Below, piece after piece: positions 48,249 to 55,606 of a stretch of DNA of 64,000 nt. The translations under genes and the position numbers were made by a program. Below the pieces are notes generated by a model. It worked only from the letters and a program-made list of their open reading frames with translations, was not told the DNA's origin and did no database searches. Within the stretch, counting starts at the first letter, position 1. Each line of letters opens with the position of its first letter. Source of the DNA: Demequina litoralis (GTDB lineage Bacteria > Actinomycetota > Actinomycetes > Actinomycetales > Demequinaceae); assembly GCF_030418455.1 (NCBI RefSeq), contig NZ_JAUHPW010000001.1, forward strand, positions 1 to 64,000, read 5' to 3'.

Positions 48249-48707
48249 CTACGCGTCGTCCGCGGGCCGCATGGCCTCCCAGTCGCGCGGGCCCAGGTCC
48301 GGGATCCTGCGCTCGTAGCCCTCGCGGAACAGCGGCGACGAGATGAGGAAGTCCGCGGTCGCGACGTTCGACGCGATGGGGATGTTCCACAGCGCGCCCA
48401 GGCGCAGCAGCGCCTTGACGTCCGGGTCGTGGGGCTGCGGCTCGAGCGGGTCCCAGAAGAAGATGAGCATGTCGAGCGAGCCCTCGGCGATCCGCGCGCC
48501 GATCTGCTGGTCGCCGCCCACGGGGCCCGACAGGAAGCGGTGCACCCGGAAGCCCAGCTCGAACTCCAGCATCGTGCCCGTGGTGCCGGTCGCGTAGAGC
48601 TGGTGATGGGCGAGCGAGCCCTTGTTGAACGAGGCCCACTCGAGCAGCTCGGCCTTCTTGTTGTCGTGCGCGACCAGCGCGATGTGCAGGGTGGTGGCGT
48701 GCGTCAT
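48249..48707 (-). CDS. mgsA: methylglyoxal synthase
   Basis: A 152-aa enzyme that converts dihydroxyacetone phosphate to methylglyoxal and phosphate. Markers: [14 protein letters not shown] (catalytic His region), phosphate-binding [21 protein letters not shown] (catalytic Asp) and a C-terminal [20 protein letters not shown] followed by [16 protein letters not shown] at 48707 with GAGGAGCGCCCC upstream. The enzyme bypasses lower glycolysis and is inhibited by phosphate in known cases. Its product is toxic, so it is normally tightly controlled; no regulatory site was seen. Confidence 0.93.
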   Translation of the reverse strand: MTHATTLHIALVAHDNKKAELLEWASFNKGSLAHHQLYATGTTGTMLEFELGFRVHRFLSGPVGGDQQIGARIAEGSLDMLIFFWDPLEPQPHDPDVKALLRLGALWNIPIASNVATADFLISSPLFREGYERRIPDLGPRDWEAMRPADDA

Positions 48708-48856
48708 GGGGCGCTCCTCACGTGTCCAGACGAGCATCCCACGGCCGCGGTCGGGACGGCGCACCGGAGGTCCCGGGCGCCCCGATCGACAGCCCTGCGC
48801 GGGGCGAGGAGCGTGAGGGACGTCGGCGTCGCCGGCCGCGGGCGGGTTCCGCCGAC

Positions 48857-48872
48857 GGGGGGGGGGGGGGGG
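48857..48872. repeat. G16 homopolymer
   Basis: Sixteen consecutive G residues in the 228-bp gap between mgsA and the minus-strand tRNA. It could be a slippage-prone tract or a sequencing-length uncertainty. The rest of the gap shows no gene. Confidence 0.8.
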
Positions 48873-48935
48873 CTCGGGGAGGGCGTCCCCCGGGACCGGG
48901 CGTCCACGCGTCCGTCGGTCCCGGAGGACGATGCG

Positions 48936-49009
48936 TACCCCGGGTGGGATTCGAACCCACAACACCGCGGGTTTGAGCCGCGTGCCTCTGCCAGTTGGGC
49001 TACCGGGGC
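48936..49009 (-). tRNA. tRNA with CAA anticodon (Leu), class I shape
   Basis: A 74-nt cloverleaf. The acceptor GCCCCGG/CCGGGGT has a G1-U72 pair. The D-arm starts GCCC and its loop has GG. The anticodon stem is CGCGG/CCGCG with loop CTCAAAC, giving anticodon CAA (reads UUG, Leu). The variable loop is only GTGTT, followed by T arm GTGGG-TTCGAAT-CCCAC and discriminator A. No CCA is encoded (GGGGTACGC). Leucine tRNAs are normally class II with a long variable arm, so the shape is unusual. Confidence 0.88.
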
Positions 49010-49017
49010 GAGGGCAC

Positions 49018-49023
49018 TAGGCT
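49018..49023 (+). promoter_or_regulatory. -10 box of ANTAR response regulator gene
   Basis: TAGGCT, 7 nt before the GTG at 49031, predicts a leaderless mRNA. It is also 9 bp upstream of the 5' end of the divergent tRNA. Confidence 0.55.
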
Positions 49024-49030
49024 AGCGCCT

Positions 49031-49660
49031 GTGACTGATGCGAAGGACGCTCCCCAGGCGGAGCAGGAGACCCAGGCCCCCAAGCGCGCGCGCCGCGCGG
49101 TCGTCGCCGAGGACGAGGCGCTCATCCGCATGGATATCGTGGAGACGCTCCGCGAGGGCGGCTACGACGTCGTCGGCGAGGGCGCCAACGGCGAGGAGGG
49201 CGTGGCGCTCGCCCGCGAGCACAAGCCCGACGTCGTCGTGATGGACGTGAAGATGCCCGTCATGGACGGCATCACCGCGGCCGAGCAGATCGCCAAGGAG
49301 CGCATCGCGCCGGTGGTGCTGCTCACCGCCTTCTCGCAGACCGAGCTCGTCGAGCGTGCGCGCGACGCGGGCGCCATGGCGTACGTGGTCAAGCCCTTCA
49401 CACCGGGCGACCTGCTGCCCGCGGTCGAGATCGCGGCCTCCCGCTACGTGGAGATCCGCGCGCTCGAGTCGGAGATCGCCGATATCAACGAGCGCATGGA
49501 GACCCGCAAGAAGGTCGAGCGCGCCAAGGGCCTCCTCATGGAGAAGATGAAGCTCAACGAGCCCGAGTCCTTCCGCTGGATCCAGAAGACCTCGATGGAC
49601 CGTCGTCTCACGATGCGAGAGGTGGCCGAGGCCGTCATCGAGCAGATGGGCGGAAAGTAG
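49031..49660 (+). CDS. response regulator with ANTAR RNA-binding domain (PdtaR-like)
   Basis: A 209-aa two-component regulator. The receiver domain has acidic residues in VVAEDEALIRMD, phosphoacceptor Asp72 (VVVMDVKMPVMDG), a conserved Thr (LLTAFSQ) and Lys (YVVKPFTP). A helical linker leads to a C-terminal ANTAR domain (about 150-205: RKKVERAKGLLMEKMKL, then SFRWIQKTSMDRRLTMREVA). ANTAR proteins act as antiterminators by binding paired RNA stem-loops after phosphorylation; the mycobacterial homologue is PdtaR with sensor PdtaS. No histidine kinase gene is near. The GTG at 49031 fits the -10 box; the tRNA lies back-to-back with it. Confidence 0.92.
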   Translation: MTDAKDAPQAEQETQAPKRARRAVVAEDEALIRMDIVETLREGGYDVVGEGANGEEGVALAREHKPDVVVMDVKMPVMDGITAAEQIAKERIAPVVLLTAFSQTELVERARDAGAMAYVVKPFTPGDLLPAVEIAASRYVEIRALESEIADINERMETRKKVERAKGLLMEKMKLNEPESFRWIQKTSMDRRLTMREVAEAVIEQMGGK

Positions 49661-49690
49661 AGCAAACCGCTCTTCCCCGCTCGGTTCGGT

Positions 49691-49805
49691 CACGAAATCG
49701 TGATGGACACGACGCAATCGTGTAACAGGCTCCCGCTAGCGTGACGGTTACCGCGATGAGGAACTCCCCTCGTCGCGCACTAACCAAGGTGAGATCGTCT
49801 CACCT
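49691..49805 (+). promoter_or_regulatory. livK promoter, inverted-repeat operator and hairpin leader
   Basis: CACGAAATCGTG (49691-49702) and ACACGA-CGCAA-TCGTGT (49707-49723) are two TCGTG-type inverted repeats around the expected -35 region. TAGCGT (49737-49742) is the -10 box. In the leader, a 10-bp stem (49752-49777) has hexaloop AACTCC, and AGGTGAGA/TCTCACCT (49787-49805) forms a second hairpin just before the GGGAGGAAG ribosome site. Confidence 0.6.
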
Positions 49806-49821
49806 AGTGGGAGGAAGAAAC

Positions 49822-51090
49822 ATGGCACGATGGAACTCCATCGCCCGTGGCGCGGCCTTCGCCGCCGTCGCGACCCTTTCCCTCGCCGCGTGCTCGGCGG
49901 AGGGCAGCGAGGACGGTTCGAGCTCGAGCGCCGAGGGTGGCTCGGGTGACCCGCTGAAGATCGGCAGCTTCCTGCCGATCACCGGCTCGCTCGCGTTCCT
50001 CGGCCCGCCGGAGGTTGCCGGCGTGAAGGTCGCGGTGAACGAGATCAACGAGGCCGGCGGTGTGTTCGGTTCCGACGTCGAGCTCATGGAGACCGACTCC
50101 GGCGACGCGAACAACCCGACCATCGGTGACCAGTCCATCTCGGAGCTCATCAACGCCGAGGTCTCGGCGATCATCGGCGCCGCCTCGTCGGCCTCGACGC
50201 TCCTCGTGCTCGACGACGTCGACGCCGCCGGCATCGTCATGGTGTCGCCCGCGAACACGTCGACCTCGCTGTCGGGCTACTCCGACTTCTACTTCCGCAC
50301 CGCTCCGCCGGACACCGCTCAGGGTGCCGCGGTCGCCGACCTCATGATGAACGACGGCGCGTCGAACATCGCCATCCTGGTCCAGGGTGACGACTACGGC
50401 GTCTCGTTCCGCGACGTCGTCCAGGAGCGCGTCGAGGGTGCCGGCGGCACCATCACCTACGGCACCTCGGGCGAGGAGATCGACCCCGCCGGTGGCAACT
50501 TCAACGCCAACGTCGAGGCCGCGCTGGCCACCAACCCGGACGCGATCCTCATGATCGCCTTCGACGTGACCGCGCAGATCATCCCCTCGATCGCAGACGC
50601 CGGCTACGACATGACCAAGGTCTACATGTCGGACGGCAACACCTCGAACTGGGGCGACACCTTCGCGGCGGGCACCCTCGAGGGCGGCAAGGGCACCATC
50701 CCGGGCTCGGCGCCGACCGACGAGTTCAAGGCCCTGCTCGACGAGGCCAACGGCTCGGAGCTCGAGGACGTCTCGTACGCGAACGAGTCCTACGACGCCG
50801 TCATGCTGGTCGCCCTCGCGGCGCTCCAGGGCGGCTCGTCCGACCCGGCGGTCATCCAGGAGAACATGGCCTCCGTCTCGGGCGCCGACGGTGGCATCGC
50901 GTGCACCGGCTGGGTCGAGTGCTCGGAGCTCATCGAGTCCGGCGAGACCATCGACTACCAGGCGCTCTCGCTGTCCGGTCCGTTCGACGAGAACAACGAC
51001 CCGACCGCGGCCGTCATCGGTGTCTGGCAGTACGACGCCGACAACAACATCTCGCGTGTCGAAGAGGTGGAGTGGTCGGCCGGCGAGTGA
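49822..51090 (+). CDS. livK: branched-chain amino-acid ABC transporter binding lipoprotein
   Basis: A 422-aa periplasmic-binding type I lipoprotein. The lipobox is LSLAAC (Cys24), followed by a Ser/Glu/Gly linker. The mature domain has DPLKIGSFLPITGSLAFLGP, INEAGGVFGSDVELMETDSG, ASSASTLLVLDDVDAAGIVM and a two-lobed Leu/Ile/Val-BP pattern to the end. ATG 49822 with GGGAGGAAG upstream. It is the likely substrate receptor of livHMGF, which lie on the opposite strand and converge with it. Substrate class (Leu/Ile/Val, other amino acids, or amides) is inferred only from the family. Confidence 0.9.
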   Translation: MARWNSIARGAAFAAVATLSLAACSAEGSEDGSSSSAEGGSGDPLKIGSFLPITGSLAFLGPPEVAGVKVAVNEINEAGGVFGSDVELMETDSGDANNPTIGDQSISELINAEVSAIIGAASSASTLLVLDDVDAAGIVMVSPANTSTSLSGYSDFYFRTAPPDTAQGAAVADLMMNDGASNIAILVQGDDYGVSFRDVVQERVEGAGGTITYGTSGEEIDPAGGNFNANVEAALATNPDAILMIAFDVTAQIIPSIADAGYDMTKVYMSDGNTSNWGDTFAAGTLEGGKGTIPGSAPTDEFKALLDEANGSELEDVSYANESYDAVMLVALAALQGGSSDPAVIQENMASVSGADGGIACTGWVECSELIESGETIDYQALSLSGPFDENNDPTAAVIGVWQYDADNNISRVEEVEWSAGE

Positions 51091-51109
51091 TCGCCTGACC
51101 CGAACCGCA

Positions 51110-51143
51110 GCAAGGCCCCCGGGGTTCGCCCCGGGGGCCTTGC
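51110..51143 (+). terminator. terminator after livK
   Basis: A perfect 15-bp stem GCAAGGCCCCCGGGG / CCCCGGGGGCCTTGC with a TTCG tetraloop, starting 19 nt after the stop codon. Confidence 0.9.
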
Positions 51144-51524
51144 CGCGTCTCCGGGGCCACGCCGCCTCGCCGCTCCCGGCTTCCTACGCAACCGGCGCAT
51201 GGGCGCCGGGTCGCTCGCAGGGACCAGGGACGATGCGTCGCGCACCCTCTCCCATACGCCGGAACGCGCGCGGGAGGAGGCTCGGGCGGCCCGCGCATCG
51301 TCCCGCCGCCACCCGCCACAGGCCCCGCTGGCCCGCGCATCGTCCCGACGCAACCGGCGTGCGTCCCCGTGGTCGGCCGTCGGCACCAGGGACGATGCGC
51401 GGTGGAGTCGGCCGGAGACGCCGGCTGCGCGGCGGTGGCGTGGGGGGAGAGGGCGGGCCGGCGCCGGGCACAGCAGAAGGCCCGGCCCCGCCGACGCGGG
51501 ACCGGGCCTCCGGGAGCGTGTGCG
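51144..51524. repeat. 381-bp gene-free segment with four 11-mer repeats
   Basis: Between convergent livK and livF. No convincing gene is seen. GGGACGATGCG occurs at 51227-51237 (+), 51294-51304 (-), 51336-51346 (-) and 51389-51399 (+), an alternating arrangement with shared flanks such as CCAGGGACGATGCG and CCCGCGCATCGTCCC. The livF-side end has a GC-rich partial hairpin (GGCCCGGC...GGGCC, around 51479-51509) that may terminate the liv operon. Confidence 0.7.
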
Positions 51525-52258
<734 letters not shown>

Positions 52259-52259
<1 letters not shown>

Positions 52260-53098
52260 CAGTTGCCCTCCGAGAGGTCGGTGTCGTGGTGCTCGCCGAG
52301 GTAGGCGTCCTGCACGGCCTTGTTCTGCATCACGGTGCCGGCGGGGCCCTCCGCGATCAGCTGGCCCTGCGCCATGACGGCGACCCAGTCCGAGATGCGG
52401 CGCACCATGTGCATGTCGTGCTCGACGAACAGGACGGTCATGCCCTCGTGCTTGAGCTCGACGATGTGCTCGAGCAGGGACTCGGTGAGCGCCGGGTTGA
52501 CGCCCGCCATCGGCTCGTCGAGCATCACCATCTTGGGCTTCGACATGAGCGCGCGCGCCATCTCGAGCAGCTTGCGCTGGCCGCCCGAGAGCGAGCCCGC
52601 CGAGTCGTCGCGCTTCGCGTAGAGCTTGAAGCGGTGCAGCAGGTCGTGCGCCTGCTCGGTCACCTCCCGCTCGCGCTTCGACCACAGCGGCGGCACGAAG
52701 GCGGTGAGGAGCGACTCGCCCGGCTGGTGCTGGGCGCCCAGGCGCATGTTGTCCATGACGCTCATGCCCTCGAGGGCCTTGGTGAGCTGGAACGTGCGCA
52801 CCATGCCGGAGCGCGCCACCTTGTGGGGCGACACCTTCCGCAGCGGGTCGCCGTCGAAGGTGCCCGACCCCTCCTGCGCGGTGTCGAAGCTCGTCAACAG
52901 GTTGAAGAACGTCGACTTGCCGGCACCGTTGGGGCCGATGAGCGCGGTGATGGTGTTGCGCTGCACCTCGAAGTGCTTGACGTCGACGGCGGTGAGGCCG
53001 CCGAAGCGGCGCACGACGCCGTCGGCGACGAGGATCGGGTCCGGCTTCGCGACGCCCGGCTCGTGGGCGATCCCGTCCAGGACTGTCGTGTCAGGCAT
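52259..53098 (-). CDS. livG: branched-chain amino-acid ABC transporter ATPase LivG
   Basis: A 279-aa ATPase subunit of the LivG type. RRFGGLTAVDVKHFEV precedes Walker A LIGPNGAGKSTFFNLL; the LivG-specific insertion MVRTFQLTKALEGMSVMDN follows, then signature SLSGGQRKLLEMARAL, Walker B MVMLDEPMAGVNP and H-loop VLFVEHDMHMV. ATG 53098 lies 8 nt inside livM, with AAGGAG about 10 nt upstream. A TTG three codons earlier is less likely. Confidence 0.95.
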
Positions 53099-54065
53099 GG
53101 AACGCAAGCTCCTTCTTGTTGCCGAGGATGCCCTGCGGGCGGAAGACCACGATGAGGATCAGGGCGATACCGACCAGCATGAGGCCGAAAGGCTCGATCG
53201 CGGTAGACGGCAGGATCGACTCGGGGATGAACTCCTTGGCGACGGCGCGGACCAGCGACAGCGCGGCCCAGAACACCACGGATCCGACCACGGGTCCCAG
53301 GACCGTCGCGGCGCCGCCGAGCAGCAGGATGGTCCACACCCAGAACGTGGTGGGACGTCCCATCGCATCCGCGACGACGGCCGAGCCATGCGCCCAGATC
53401 ACGCCTCCCAGCGCACCGATGACACCACCGATGATGAGGGCCTGCATCTTGTACCAGTAGACGTTCTTGCCGAGCGAGCGCACGGCGTCCTCGTCCTCGC
53501 GGATGCCCTTGAGCACGCGGCCCCACGGCGAGTTCGACAGGCGCCAGAACACGAGCAGCAGGAGCGCGACGAGCGACCAGGCGACCACGCGGAGCCACCA
53601 GGAGTCGGAGGCCGAGCCGTGGTACGTGAACGGGCCGACGGAGAGCCGCTCGTCCGGGAAGGGCGACAGCTCCTCGAGCGGCCCCTTGTAGTCCTTGCCC
53701 TTGATGCCGAGCGAGCCGCCGGTGACGTCGACGAGCGTGTTGGAGCGCCCGACGTACCTGACGATCTCGGACGCGGCGATCGTCACGATCGCGAGGTAGT
53801 CGCCTCGCAGCTTCAGGGTCGGCCAGCCCAGCAGGAGGCCGAACAGGATGGCAGCGCCCATCGCGACGAGCAGCGCCAGCCACATGGGCAGGCCCTCGCG
53901 GATCGAGATCGCGTAGCCGTACATGCCGAGGAGCATGAAGCCCGCCTGGCCCATGTTGAGCAGGCCGGTGAGACCGAAGTGGAAGTTCAGCCCGATCGCC
54001 GCGATCGCGAACGCCGCCGTGGCGGGCGTGAACATCTGTTCGAGGGCATTGATGAGGATGTCCAT
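53091..54065 (-). CDS. livM: branched-chain amino-acid ABC transporter permease LivM
   Basis: A 324-aa permease with about eight to ten membrane helices. Family markers are AIGLNFHFGLTGLLNMGQAG near the N-terminus, LRGDYLAIVTIAASEIVR, and the cytoplasmic coupling segment SPWGRVLKGIREDEDAVRSL. The last helix ends with VVFRPQGILGNKK. It follows livH by one base and overlaps livG. Confidence 0.94.
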   Translation of the reverse strand: MDILINALEQMFTPATAAFAIAAIGLNFHFGLTGLLNMGQAGFMLLGMYGYAISIREGLPMWLALLVAMGAAILFGLLLGWPTLKLRGDYLAIVTIAASEIVRYVGRSNTLVDVTGGSLGIKGKDYKGPLEELSPFPDERLSVGPFTYHGSASDSWWLRVVAWSLVALLLLVFWRLSNSPWGRVLKGIREDEDAVRSLGKNVYWYKMQALIIGGVIGALGGVIWAHGSAVVADAMGRPTTFWVWTILLLGGAATVLGPVVGSVVFWAALSLVRAVAKEFIPESILPSTAIEPFGLMLVGIALILIVVFRPQGILGNKKELAFHA

Positions 54066-54066
54066 G

Positions 54067-55131
54067 TCAGCCCACCCGCTCCTTCGTGCCGAGGATGCCC
54101 TGTGGCCTCACCAGCAGGACGATGATGAGGATGCCGAGCGCCGAGGCGTAGCGCATGTCGGGTGCGATGACGACGGTCGAGACCTCCGACACCACGCCGA
54201 CCACCAGGGCGCCGACGAGCGCGCCGAAGGCCTGGCCGAGGCCGCCGAGCGTGACCGCGGCGAACATCAGGAGCAGGATGCGGGCACCCGAGTCGAAGCC
54301 CGCGCCGTTGTCGAACAGCGCGAGCAGGATGCCGCCCAGGCCCGCCAGCGCGGCGGACATGACCCACACCAGGCGGATGATCGAGTCCACGCGGATGCCG
54401 GAGGCGGCGGCGAGCGCCGGGTTGTCGGAGATCGCGCGCGTCGCGCGGCCGAGGCGGGTCTTGAGGAGGAACAGCGCGACCGCGAGCAGGGCGATCGAGG
54501 CGATCACCACGGACATCAGGGTCTGCGTGCCGATGTAGAAGTCGCCGAAGGTGATGCGGCCGCCCGAGGCGTTCGTGAGGCGGTGGCGGCTGGCGCCCAT
54601 CCACCACTGCAGCATGTTGAGCAGCGCGAGCGAGAGGCCGATGCTCACCACCATCTGCTGGAGCACCGCGACGCGGCGCTTGCGCAGGGGGTTCCACAGC
54701 AGCTTGTCCTGCAGCCATCCGGTGCCGCCCGAGACGATCACGGCGATGATGGCCGCGAGCCACAGCGGCAGGCCGATCGTGAACGAGCCGGGCACGAGCG
54801 GGATGGTGACCTGCTCGTTGGTGCTGAGGAAGAACGTCAGCAGGGCTCCGAAGGTCACCTGCTCACCGTGGGCGAAGTTGCTCAGGCCGGTGGTGCCGAA
54901 GATGAGCGACAGGCCCACCGCGGCGAGCGCCAGCAGCACGCCGAACGCGAGCCCGTTGATGACGTTCTGGATGACGAGCGTGGCCGTGGATGTGCCGGCG
55001 GCCACCGGCTCAACGGTCTCCGCATCGGCGGGCCCGCCTCCGATGACGAGCGTCGCGATCACGAATGCGGCTGCCGCGACGAGCAGCAAGGCGGCGGCCC
55101 TGTAGAACCGCCTGTCAGGTCTGGTGAACAC
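54067..55131 (-). CDS. livH: branched-chain amino-acid ABC transporter permease LivH
   Basis: A 354-aa permease. The LivH core starts near residue 50 with TLVIQNVINGLAFGVLLALA and continues with LIFGTTGLSNFAHGEQVTFG, the coupling segment LGRATRAISDNPALAAASGI and a final LVRPQGILGTKERVG. Before the core there is an extra N-terminal hydrophobic segment (AAALLLVAAAAFVIATLVIG) and an Asp/Glu/Thr linker not found in typical LivH proteins of about 290-310 aa. The GTG at 55131 has GGAGGGGAGAAC directly upstream; a minus-strand TAAGGT (55157-55162) may be the -10 box. Confidence 0.93.
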   Translation of the reverse strand: MFTRPDRRFYRAAALLLVAAAAFVIATLVIGGGPADAETVEPVAAGTSTATLVIQNVINGLAFGVLLALAAVGLSLIFGTTGLSNFAHGEQVTFGALLTFFLSTNEQVTIPLVPGSFTIGLPLWLAAIIAVIVSGGTGWLQDKLLWNPLRKRRVAVLQQMVVSIGLSLALLNMLQWWMGASRHRLTNASGGRITFGDFYIGTQTLMSVVIASIALLAVALFLLKTRLGRATRAISDNPALAAASGIRVDSIIRLVWVMSAALAGLGGILLALFDNGAGFDSGARILLLMFAAVTLGGLGQAFGALVGALVVGVVSEVSTVVIAPDMRYASALGILIIVLLVRPQGILGTKERVG

Positions 55132-55173
55132 CGTTCTCCCCTCCAAGTTGGGGCACACCTTAGACCGACAGTG

Positions 55174-55587
55174 TTACCGGCGTGTTTTCAACGCACAGGT
55201 AAGACGCGAAACTGCAACCTTCGCGCCGGTCTCGTCGACGATCTCGATCGCGTACGTCGCGATCGAGCGGCCCAGGTGGACCGCGACGGCGGTTCCTGTC
55301 ACGGTGCCCGAGCGTGCGGCGCGCACGTGCGTGACGTTGAGGTCGACCCCCACCGCGATCCCGTCGGGGTCCATCGCGGTGACGTGCGCCATCGCCGCCA
55401 GCGACCCCAGCGTCTCCGCGAGCACGGCGGACGCGCCGCCGTGCAGCAGGCCATAGGGTTGCGTGTTGCCCTCGACGGGCATCGTCCCCGTCGCGCTGTC
55501 GGGGGTGACGGTCATGATGGAGATGCCCATCCGGGCGATGAGCCCGTCCTCGGGCAGCGGCGGCACGGAGACCTCGGCGTCTGACAT
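55174..55587 (-). CDS. PaaI-type hotdog-fold thioesterase
   Basis: A 137-aa hotdog thioesterase. The signature helix is YGLLHGGASAVLAETLGSLA, with preceding GTMPVEGNTQP and following VGVDLNVTHVRAARSGTVTG, typical of the PaaI/4-hydroxybenzoyl-CoA thioesterase group. It hydrolyses acyl-CoA thioesters; the acyl group is unknown. ATG 55587 faces polA, only 19 bp from the polA GTG. It is 42 bp upstream of livH on the same strand and may be transcribed with the liv operon. Actinobacterial polA often has this gene as its divergent neighbour. Confidence 0.9.
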   Translation of the reverse strand: MSDAEVSVPPLPEDGLIARMGISIMTVTPDSATGTMPVEGNTQPYGLLHGGASAVLAETLGSLAAMAHVTAMDPDGIAVGVDLNVTHVRAARSGTVTGTAVAVHLGRSIATYAIEIVDETGAKVAVSRLTCALKTRR

Positions 55588-55593
55588 GGAAGA

Positions 55594-55599
55594 TAGGTT
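55594..55599 (+). promoter_or_regulatory. -10 box of polA, leaderless
   Basis: TAGGTT 7 nt before the polA GTG. The divergent thioesterase start codon is only 7 bp away on the other side, so the promoters overlap. Confidence 0.6.
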
Positions 55600-55606
55600 G
55601 GCACCT

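Noticed and set aside
51144..51524. Short open frames in the livK-livF gap
   Set aside because: They consist of Arg/Pro/Gly-rich translation through terminator and 11-mer repeats, without ribosome sites.
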